From positions 1 through 64,000 of the forward strand of contig JADCEL010000025.1 of the NCBI GenBank assembly GCA_020250125.1: DNA of 64,000 nucleotides. The letters run 5' to 3'. A program made the translations under genes and the position numbers. The stretch is from Rhodobacter sp. (GTDB lineage: Bacteria > Pseudomonadota > Alphaproteobacteria > Rhodobacterales > Rhodobacteraceae). Shown in pieces: positions 35,631-42,787 of the stretch (the stretch's first letter is position 1; each line of letters starts with the position of its first letter). The notes under the pieces are model-generated. The model saw only the letters and a list, made by a program, of their open reading frames with translations, ran no database searches and had not been told where the DNA came from.

Positions 35631-36269
35631 TCAGTCAGCCTGAAAGCCCGCCGCCTTGTGACTGCCATCGCAATAGGGCTTGGTCTTGGACTGGCCGCAG
35701 CGGCACAGGAAAAGCTGGGTCGCCCGGTTCAGGGTTTTGCCGGTGCCGGATACAACCTCGACATTGCCTGCAAGCTTCAGCGGTCCGTCCGGCAGGGGCA
35801 CAACCTCAACCGTACCATCACGCGCGGCCAGCGGTTCAGACTCTCTCACCGGCGTCTCGCCCGTGGCGACAAAACCGGCCCCGGTATGGCTGCCATCGCA
35901 ATAGGGCTTGTTGCGCGACGCACCGCAGCGGCACAGGGTGGCGCGCACGCTGCTTGCCGCAACGCCGCCGATCAGCATCGGCGCCTCAAGCGACAGGGGT
36001 CCGTTTTCGCGCAGGCGCAGGGTGTTGACCACAGGCGGCACCTCGGACGTGGCGGTACCGTCATTGCGGGTGACGCGGATCGCACCCGAAGGGCAGACAA
36101 CGCCGATCTGCAGAACAGTCGCCGCAGGGGCGGCGTCGGGATAAATCCAGTCGCCCTTGACGTTGGGCACGAACACCTCGGGGTGCCCCAGAACGCAGTT
36201 GCGCGAATGCACGCAGCGCGTGGCGTCAAAGGTGATCGTCACCTCGCGGCCCTTCACGACTTCAACCAT
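35631..36269 (-). CDS. Iron-sulfur protein with divergent 4Fe-4S domain and two CDGSH domains
   Basis: The 212-aa protein begins with a Fer4_19-like domain (1-70, RCVHSRNCVLGHPEVF and VCPSGAIRV). Two CDGSH 2Fe-2S domains follow: CRCGASRNKPYCDGSH at about 112-127 and CRCGQSKTKPYCDGSH at about 186-201, each with the 3Cys-1His pattern. Such proteins are thought to handle redox or iron-sulfur trafficking, but the function is not established. AGGAAGGGG precedes the ATG. Confidence 0.9.
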   Translation of the reverse strand: MVEVVKGREVTITFDATRCVHSRNCVLGHPEVFVPNVKGDWIYPDAAPAATVLQIGVVCPSGAIRVTRNDGTATSEVPPVVNTLRLRENGPLSLEAPMLIGGVAASSVRATLCRCGASRNKPYCDGSHTGAGFVATGETPVRESEPLAARDGTVEVVPLPDGPLKLAGNVEVVSGTGKTLNRATQLFLCRCGQSKTKPYCDGSHKAAGFQAD

Positions 36270-36650
36270 CCTGATTCCCCTTCCTGCAGATCGACAGCGT
36301 CTTGCACGTTGACCGATCCGTCATCGCCCGTAAAGCAAATCCCGCAGCCCCTTGCAGAACGCGCACCGGCACAGCAGGCCCGGCGTTCCCGGCGGGGCCG
36401 GACCAGGCAGGACAGAAGACGCCGCGTCTTCCGGCGCCCCTCGTCCAGCCCCGGAATCCTGCGGCAGCACGGCCTGAAATCCGGCAGGGTCGCCTCAGGA
36501 CAGTCCGCCACAGGGGGCGTCAGGGCCTGCGTGGTTTCCGGCCCGGCCATCGCGCCCCGGTCTTTGGCCCGCGCAAGGTTCCGGTCCTTGCCAGGCCGCC
36601 CGGTCAGGACTATGCCGACCGCGCCTGCCCCGCAACTGAAAGGCCCGCCG
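36270..36650. other. Gap between CDGSH gene and purB
   Basis: The 381-base divergent gap contains no gene I can support. A minus-strand open frame of 98 codons (36254-36550) is Cys/Arg-rich and ends inside the CDGSH gene start, but it has no family resemblance. No clear promoter hexamers are visible for purB. Confidence 0.5.
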
Positions 36651-37955
36651 ATGATCCCGCGCTATTCCCGCCCCGAGATGGTAGCCCTGTGGTCGCCCGA
36701 AACCCGGTTCCGCATCTGGTTCGAGATCGAGGCCCATGCCTGCGATGCCCAGGCGGCGCTGGGCGTGATCCCAAAGGCAAACGCCGAAGCAGTGTGGCGG
36801 GCAAAGGACGTGACCTTTGACGTGGCGCGGATCGACGCGATCGAGGCGGTCACCAGGCATGACGTGATCGCCTTCCTCACCCATCTGGCGGAACATATCG
36901 GCGCGGACGAGGCGCGTTTCCTGCATCAGGGCATGACCAGTTCCGATGTTCTGGACACCGCGCTGAACGTGCAGCTGTGCCGCGCCAGCGACCTGCTTCT
37001 GGCCGGGCTGGACCGGGTGCTGGCGGCGCTGAAATCCCGCGCGCTGGAACACAAGTATACGCTGCGCATCGGGCGCAGCCACGGCATTCATGCCGAACCC
37101 ACAACACTGGGGCTGACCTTTGCCCGCTTCTATGCCGAAATGTCGCGCAACCGGGCGCGTTTGGTGAACGCCCGTTCAGAAATCGCGACCGGGGCCATCT
37201 CGGGGGCCGTCGGAACCTTTGCCAATATCGATCCTGCGGTCGAAAAGCATGTCTGCGCGATGATGGGGCTGGTGCCCGAACCGATCAGCACCCAGGTGAT
37301 CCCGCGCGACCGGCATGCGATGTTCTTTGCAACGCTGGGTGTCATCGCCTCGGGGATCGAAAATGTCGCCATCGAGATCCGCCACATGCAGCGCACCGAA
37401 GTGCTGGAGGCGGAAGAATTCTTTTCCCCCGGCCAGAAGGGCAGCAGCGCCATGCCGCACAAGCGCAACCCGGTGCTGTCGGAAAACCTGACGGGCCTTG
37501 CGCGGCTGGTGCGCATGGCGGTGATTCCGGCCATGGAAAACGTGGCGCTGTGGCACGAACGGGACATCAGCCATTCCTCGGTGGAACGCGCCATCGGGCC
37601 GGATGCGACGATCACGCTGGATTTCGCGCTGCACCGGCTGGCAGGGGTCATCGAAAAGCTGGTGATCTACCCCGGAAACATGCTGGCCAACCTGAACAGG
37701 TTCCGCGGTCTGGTGATGAGCCAGCGCGTGCTGCTGGCCCTGACCCAGGCCGGGGTCAGCCGCGAGGATGCCTACCGTCTGGTGCAGCGCAACGCGATGA
37801 AGGTCTGGGACGAGGGGGCGGATTTCAAGGCCGGGCTTCTGGCCGACCCCGGGGTGACGGCGGCGCTGCCGCCCGCCGTGATCGAGGAAAGCTTCGATAT
37901 GGGCTATCACACGCGGCATGTCGACACGATCTTCGCGCGGGTCTTCGGGGGTTGA
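36651..37955 (+). CDS. purB: Adenylosuccinate lyase
   Basis: PurB (434 aa) cleaves SAICAR and adenylosuccinate in purine synthesis. It opens MIPRYSRPEMVALWSPETRF. The superfamily signature is GSSAMPHKRNP, with catalytic serine in that loop, and a catalytic histidine lies in GRSHGIHAEPTT. TSSDVLDTALNVQL is also typical. GAAAGG lies about 8 bases before the ATG. Confidence 0.97.
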   Translation: MIPRYSRPEMVALWSPETRFRIWFEIEAHACDAQAALGVIPKANAEAVWRAKDVTFDVARIDAIEAVTRHDVIAFLTHLAEHIGADEARFLHQGMTSSDVLDTALNVQLCRASDLLLAGLDRVLAALKSRALEHKYTLRIGRSHGIHAEPTTLGLTFARFYAEMSRNRARLVNARSEIATGAISGAVGTFANIDPAVEKHVCAMMGLVPEPISTQVIPRDRHAMFFATLGVIASGIENVAIEIRHMQRTEVLEAEEFFSPGQKGSSAMPHKRNPVLSENLTGLARLVRMAVIPAMENVALWHERDISHSSVERAIGPDATITLDFALHRLAGVIEKLVIYPGNMLANLNRFRGLVMSQRVLLALTQAGVSREDAYRLVQRNAMKVWDEGADFKAGLLADPGVTAALPPAVIEESFDMGYHTRHVDTIFARVFGG

Positions 37956-38053
37956 CCCCGCCCCGCCAGCGCCGGTCGTCACGCGAACGTGACCGGGCCC
38001 TTCCCGCTGCGGTGCTACCCTTCGTTCAGGGAAAGCACGGAAGGACAGCCAGG

Positions 38054-38596
38054 ATGCGTCTGACCGTCACCGTCGCTGCGGGTGCTCTGCTTGTATTGCC
38101 GCTCATTGCCCTTGCCGCCGGCAGCGACGATACCGAACCGCCGCCCGCCACCCAGACCAGCACCGAATGCGTCAAGGGCCAGGTCTGGGACGAGGCTACG
38201 AAAAGCTGTGTCGATGCCGAAAGCGGCCTTCTGGATGACGACACCCGCTTCAGGGCGGTTCGCGAACTTGCCTGGGCGGGGCGTCCCGAAGACGCGCTGA
38301 TCGTGCTGGCGGCAATGACCGAAGGCAGGACGGACCGGGTCCTGACCTATATCGGCTTTGCCAACCGCAAGGCCGGGCGGATCGACGAAGGGCTTGCGGC
38401 CTATGACGAGGCGCTGGCCCTGAACCCGGACAATATCCTGTGCCGGTCCTACCTGGGGCAGGCCTATGTCGAATTGGGCAGGATCGACCTGGCAGAGGTT
38501 CAACTGGCCGAGATCCGGGCGCGCGGCGGTTCGGGGCTTTGGGCCGAAACTGCCCTGCAAAGCGCCATCCGCACCGGCGAGACGCATGATTACTGA
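38054..38596 (+). CDS. Exported tetratricopeptide-repeat protein
   Basis: The 180-aa protein has a signal peptide (MRLTVTVAAGALLVLPLIALAA). A short Cys motif ECVKGQVWDEATKSC follows at about 38-52, and then TPR-like helices (AYDEALALNPDNILCRSYLG, with YVELGRIDLAEVQLAEI). GGAAGGA precedes the ATG. The Cys motif is shared with the next gene. The protein is probably periplasmic; function unknown. Confidence 0.82.
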   Translation: MRLTVTVAAGALLVLPLIALAAGSDDTEPPPATQTSTECVKGQVWDEATKSCVDAESGLLDDDTRFRAVRELAWAGRPEDALIVLAAMTEGRTDRVLTYIGFANRKAGRIDEGLAAYDEALALNPDNILCRSYLGQAYVELGRIDLAEVQLAEIRARGGSGLWAETALQSAIRTGETHDY

Positions 38597-38692
38597 TGAC
38601 AATGCCGTGATCGGGCGGCGCGCAAGGCCGGCGGGCTTGCCGCGAATCACATTCCGGGGTTCCTTTGGGGTACTGTAACGAAAGGACGCGCC

Positions 38693-38860
38693 ATGAAGAT
38701 CAAGACGACCCTCTGCCTGATCGCCCTGACCCTTGCGCCGACGTTTGCGCTTGCCGGGGCGGGTTGCGACCAGGCAAAGATGCAATCCGCCTCGCAATGC
38801 GCGGCGGGCCAGATCTGGGATGCGGCAAAGCAGGCCTGCACCCCCGAAGTCACAAGCTGA
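38693..38860 (+). CDS. Small exported Cys-rich protein
   Basis: The 55-aa protein has a signal peptide (MKIKTTLCLIALTLAPTFAL, cleavage near ALAGA) and a mature part of about 33 residues with three cysteines. Its QCAAGQIWDAAKQAC repeats the motif ECVKGQVWDEATKSC of the upstream TPR protein. AAAGGA lies about 8 bases before the ATG. It has no assigned function. Confidence 0.75.
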   Translation: MKIKTTLCLIALTLAPTFALAGAGCDQAKMQSASQCAAGQIWDAAKQACTPEVTS

Positions 38861-38950
38861 TTTCCTAGCTGACCCCGGAAAACCGGGGTCTGCTAATCCT
38901 GTCTTAACCAGTGCCCGTGCATGATCTGCCTGCGTTGAGGGAAGGCAGTC

Positions 38951-40018
38951 ATGCGCAACACTCTGGGTCAGTTAACCACCCATCGCCTGGCAGAGCCGCC
39001 GCAGGCACCGGGGCAACCTTTGGCCATGACCGGACGTGTCAAGGCCGCTGTCATTGTGCGGCTGCTGCTGGCCGAAGGTGCGTCTTTGCCCCTGTCGTCC
39101 CTGCCCGAGCACATGCAGGCAGCCCTTACCGAACAGATCGGCCGGATGCGCCTTGTGGACCGCACCACGCTGGGCGCGGTGGTGGAAGAATTCCTGAATG
39201 AACTCGAACAGGTGGGCCTGTCCTTTCCCGGCGGGATCGAAGGCGCGCTGACGATGATGGACGGGCATATCAGCACGACCGCCGCCAACCGGCTGCGGCG
39301 CCTGGCAGGTGCCTCGGGCAAGGCAGACCCGTGGGACCGGATCATGGTGCTGGAAGAAGACCGTCTGCTGCCGGTTCTGGAAGAGGAAAGCGAAGAGGTG
39401 GCGGCCGTCATGCTCTCGAAGCTGCCCATCCCAAAGGCCGCCAGCCTGCTGGGCCGGCTGCCCGGCGACAAGGCGCGCCGCGTCGCCTATGCGGTGTCCC
39501 AGACCGGCAATGTTGACCCCGAAACGGTGCGGCGCATCGGCCAGTCGCTGGCGGCCCAGCTGGACACCCAGCCTGCCCGCGCCTTTGAAACCGGGCCGGT
39601 GGAACGCGTGGGGGCGATCCTGAATGTCACTGCGGCGGCGACGCGGGATGAAGTTCTCAAGGGTCTGGACGAAACCGATGCGGAGTTCGCCCGGAAGGTG
39701 CGGCGCGCCATCTTCACCTTCGTTCATCTCCCGCACCGGATCGCGGGGCGCGATGTGCCGAAGATCGTCCGCGTTGTCGATCAGGCGGTGCTGGTCACCG
39801 CCATAGCCGGGGCAACGACAGACGAACTTGCCGCCGCCGCCACCTTCCTTCTGGAAAACCTGTCCCAGCGTCTGGCGCAATCGATCCGCGACGAGGTGGC
39901 GGAGCGCGGTGCGGTCAGGGAAAAGGACGCCGAAGAAGCACAGGGTGCGATCATCACCGCGATCCGGGAACTTGAGGCTACGGGCGAACTGGCCTTTGTG
40001 GTGCCTGCGGAAGATTGA
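38951..40018 (+). CDS. fliG: Flagellar motor switch protein FliG
   Basis: The 355-aa protein has the FliG layout: N-terminal helices (residues 30-110), a middle domain with ILPRPKAA-like MLSKLPIPKAASLLGRLPGD, and a C-terminal armadillo/torque domain with ETDAEFARKVRRAIFTFVHL and RVVDQAVLVTAIAGATTDEL. The C-terminal charged residues are only partly conserved relative to E. coli FliG. GAGGGAAGG precedes the ATG. No other flagellar gene is within 25 kb, which is unusual for fliG. Confidence 0.85.
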   Translation: MRNTLGQLTTHRLAEPPQAPGQPLAMTGRVKAAVIVRLLLAEGASLPLSSLPEHMQAALTEQIGRMRLVDRTTLGAVVEEFLNELEQVGLSFPGGIEGALTMMDGHISTTAANRLRRLAGASGKADPWDRIMVLEEDRLLPVLEEESEEVAAVMLSKLPIPKAASLLGRLPGDKARRVAYAVSQTGNVDPETVRRIGQSLAAQLDTQPARAFETGPVERVGAILNVTAAATRDEVLKGLDETDAEFARKVRRAIFTFVHLPHRIAGRDVPKIVRVVDQAVLVTAIAGATTDELAAAATFLLENLSQRLAQSIRDEVAERGAVREKDAEEAQGAIITAIRELEATGELAFVVPAED

Positions 40019-40099
40019 CGGCTACCCGCGCACGGCCGGCCCTTGTCCCGGCGATGCCTGCATTCTAGGGTTCCCCCGTCTTCGGATCGGACCCTCTTC

Positions 40100-41005
40100 A
40101 TGCCCTTGCCCCTTCCCGCCGCCGCAGCAACCCACACGGCGCGCGGTATTCTTCTGATGGTGGTCGCGGTGCTGTTCTTCACCACGATGGATGCCGTGGC
40201 AAAGGGTCTGGTGGGGGGGTATCCGGTGTTTCAGGTGGTCTTCTTCCGCTTTGCGGGGCAGATCGTGCTGGTGCTGCTGATCCTGCGCGGCGCGACCGGG
40301 CCGGCGCTGCGTACCCGCTTTGCCGGTCTGCACCTGGCGCGGGCAGTGCTGCAATTCGCCACCGTCGTCCTGTTCTTTGCCAGCCTGACCTATATCGGAC
40401 TGGCCGAGGCGCAGGCTTTGACCGACATCAACCCTGTGCTGATCACGCTGGGGGCCGCCCTGTTCCTGGGCGAACGGCTGGGGCGCGACCGGCTGTTCGG
40501 CGTCGTTCTGGCAATGATCGGCGCGATGATCGTGATCCGGCCCGGGTCCGGTGTGCTGACCCTGCCCGCGCTGCTGCCGATTGCGGCGGCCGTGTGCTAT
40601 GCGGGCAGCGCGCTGATCACCCGCCGGGTCGGCCCGTTCGAAACACCCTGGACATCGATGCTTTACACTGCGGGTTTCGGGACGCTGGCCAGCGGCGTCA
40701 CCCTGCCCGTCCTGTGGGTCGATATTGATCCTGCCGATCTCTGGCGGTTTGCAGCCCTTGGGGTGCTGGGCACCGTCGCCCAGTTGTGCATCATCCGGTC
40801 CTTCTCTGTGGCCGAGGCGGCGGCAGTGGCACCGTTCGCCTATGCGGGCATCCTTTTTGCCATCGGCTGGGGGATCGTGCTTTACGGTGACTACCCCGAC
40901 CCCGCCACCCTTCTGGGTGCGCTTGTGATCGTTTCGGCCGGGCTTTATGTGTGGCGGCAGGAAACACGGCCCCCACGCACCGGTGCGCCGAACGAGGCAG
41001 GATGA
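40100..41005 (+). CDS. DMT-family (EamA) transporter
   Basis: The 301-aa protein has ten predicted transmembrane helices in two EamA repeats (about 15-145 and 155-290). Typical spots are GLAEAQALTDINPVLITLGA at the end of repeat 1 and AAVAPFAYAGILFAIGWGIV at the end of repeat 2. Substrate unknown. Its stop overlaps the next start by ATGA, so it is coupled to the acyltransferase gene. Confidence 0.88.
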   Translation: MPLPLPAAAATHTARGILLMVVAVLFFTTMDAVAKGLVGGYPVFQVVFFRFAGQIVLVLLILRGATGPALRTRFAGLHLARAVLQFATVVLFFASLTYIGLAEAQALTDINPVLITLGAALFLGERLGRDRLFGVVLAMIGAMIVIRPGSGVLTLPALLPIAAAVCYAGSALITRRVGPFETPWTSMLYTAGFGTLASGVTLPVLWVDIDPADLWRFAALGVLGTVAQLCIIRSFSVAEAAAVAPFAYAGILFAIGWGIVLYGDYPDPATLLGALVIVSAGLYVWRQETRPPRTGAPNEAG

Positions 41006-41874
41006 CAAAAGCCAAGTCCTTCAAGCCGGGCCTGCGGCTGCAGGATCGGGCGCTGCGCGGCGTGATCTGGGTTCTGCTGTGCCTGCCCTACACCTGGCGG
41101 GTCAGGCTGTGCGGCTGGCTGCTGGGCCGGGTTATCGGCCCGCTGGCGGGGTACGACCGGCGCGTGCGCGAGAATCTGGCGAAAATCCTGCCCGACCTGC
41201 CGGAAGCAGAAGTAAGGCGCCTGAGCCGGGCCGTCCCCAACAACGCAGGCCGCACCCTGATCGAGATGTATTCCGGCGAGGAATTGATCGAACGGGCCAT
41301 GAAGCACCCGCTGTCCGGCCCCGGCCTCGAGGACCTTGACAGGGCGATTGCCGCCAGGCGCCCGGTCATCGTCGTTTCAGGGCATATCGGCAACCATGAT
41401 GCGGGCCGCGCCGCGCTGATCCGGCGCGGCTACCCGTTTGGCGGCCTGTACCGCCCGATGATGAACCCCTATTTCAACGAACATTACGTGGCGGCAATCT
41501 CCAAACTGGGAACGCCGCTGTTTCCCCGTGACAAGCGCGGCATGGCGGGGATGATCCGCTTCCTGCGCGGCGGCGGGATGCTGGGCCTGCTGATCGACCA
41601 GCACATCGGCCATGGCGCGCGGCTGTCCTTTTTCGGGCATGATGCCTTGACCGCGTTGTCGGCCGCCGAAATGGCGATCAAATATGACGCGCTGCTGATC
41701 CCGATCTATGCCATCCGCCTTGAAAACGGCCTCGATTTCCAGATCGTGGTCGAATCCCCCATTCCGCCCGGCACGCCCGAGGCGATGACCCAGGCCCTGA
41801 ACGACAATCTCGAGGCTCTGGTGCGCCAGCATCTGGACCAATGGCTGTGGATCCACCGCCGCTGGAAGGCGTGA
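41002..41874 (+). CDS. Lipid A biosynthesis lauroyl/myristoyl acyltransferase-like protein
   Basis: The 290-aa protein belongs to the LpxL/HtrB family of inner-membrane acyltransferases. The catalytic HX4D motif is in SGHIGNHDAGRAAL, followed by RPMMNPYFNEHY and GMLGLLIDQHIGHGARLSFF. An N-terminal hydrophobic segment (IWVLLCLPYTWRVRLCGWLL) anchors it. Whether it is LpxL, LpxM or an ornithine-lipid enzyme cannot be told. It is convergent with the DUF1223 gene with adjacent stops. Confidence 0.85.
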   Translation: MTKAKSFKPGLRLQDRALRGVIWVLLCLPYTWRVRLCGWLLGRVIGPLAGYDRRVRENLAKILPDLPEAEVRRLSRAVPNNAGRTLIEMYSGEELIERAMKHPLSGPGLEDLDRAIAARRPVIVVSGHIGNHDAGRAALIRRGYPFGGLYRPMMNPYFNEHYVAAISKLGTPLFPRDKRGMAGMIRFLRGGGMLGLLIDQHIGHGARLSFFGHDALTALSAAEMAIKYDALLIPIYAIRLENGLDFQIVVESPIPPGTPEAMTQALNDNLEALVRQHLDQWLWIHRRWKA

Positions 41875-42582
41875 TCAGTCGATCCGCGCCGCCGCAAGAA
41901 TGGCCGAAGGGCCGGATTCCTGCAAGATCACCACGGTCGGGTCCACACCCGGCGCCTGTGCTTGCAGGTCAAGCGGCGTCTCACCGGTCCAGTCCCCCAG
42001 CGCCTGCCAGGAGGTGACGATGTTGCGGTAGGTCACCGTCCGCCCCGCATTCTCGCCGCGTTCGATCACCACGGTCTCTTCCGGGCGGAAGCGCACCAGC
42101 TGCACCCGCACCGGTTCTGCAAAGGCCCGCTGCGACACGGCGCGGATCACGATCTGGTCCCCCTGGCGTTCCAGTGTCAGCGTCACCGCCCGGGCCGCGT
42201 CAAGGTGGCGGCGGATCAGCGCCTCAACCTCGGCCGGCTGATTGCCTTTGACCTGGTCCAGACCGCCGACGATCAATTGCGGGGTGTAGATCATCCGGCT
42301 GCCGGCCATGCGGGCATAGGCCTTCTGCCGGTCGGTGAATGCCGGATCGGCGAATTTGTCCGGCCAGCCGATGTAATCCCAGTAGTCGACATGCAGCGCC
42401 AGCGGGATCACATCCGGGTCGCTGACCAGGTCCGCAAAGAAATCATCCGCAGGCGGGCAGGATGCGCAGCCCTGCGAGGTGAACAGTTCGACCACCACCG
42501 CAGACCGTGACGCCGGCTGCGCCACGGCCATGCCCGCGACAGCAAGGCACAGTCCGAACGTGGCGCTGACGATCCGTCGCAT
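41875..42582 (-). CDS. DUF1223 exported thioredoxin-like protein
   Basis: The 235-aa protein has a signal peptide (MRRIVSATFGLCLAVAGMAV). The DUF1223 signature VVELFTSQGCASCPPADDF contains a CxxC pair resembling a thioredoxin-fold active site. Other conserved parts are LALHVDYWDYIGWPDKFADP and IYTPQLIVGG. The ATG at 42582 is used; one three codons upstream is possible. It is probably periplasmic, with function uncharacterised. Confidence 0.85.
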   Translation of the reverse strand: MRRIVSATFGLCLAVAGMAVAQPASRSAVVVELFTSQGCASCPPADDFFADLVSDPDVIPLALHVDYWDYIGWPDKFADPAFTDRQKAYARMAGSRMIYTPQLIVGGLDQVKGNQPAEVEALIRRHLDAARAVTLTLERQGDQIVIRAVSQRAFAEPVRVQLVRFRPEETVVIERGENAGRTVTYRNIVTSWQALGDWTGETPLDLQAQAPGVDPTVVILQESGPSAILAAARID

Positions 42583-42787
42583 GGGGTACATCCTGTCTTC
42601 GGCTGGGGTTCGTTCTAGCCATCTGGTCCGGCATCCGCCAATCAATGAATTGCGAGGGTTTCCATGCCAGGCTGTGATCTGTCGGCCCTTCGGGCGCAAA
42701 GGGACTGGATTTTCGGCATACAATTGCATACCAATATCGCGACTCTTTTGCACCCTTCCCCGCCCGCGTCACAGCCAGGAGGCAAGA

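Noticed and set aside
36254-36550. 98-codon Cys/Arg-rich frame upstream of the CDGSH gene
   Set aside because: It ends inside the CDGSH start and its last codons coincide with that gene's ribosome binding site. No recognisable protein; kept only as a possibility.
38961-38975. TTAACC near the fliG start as a CtrA box
   Set aside because: Only a half-site is present and no TTAA-N7-TTAA pair was found.
42716-42731. GCATAC direct repeat upstream of acnA as an operator
   Set aside because: Only two 6-bp copies; too short to separate from chance.
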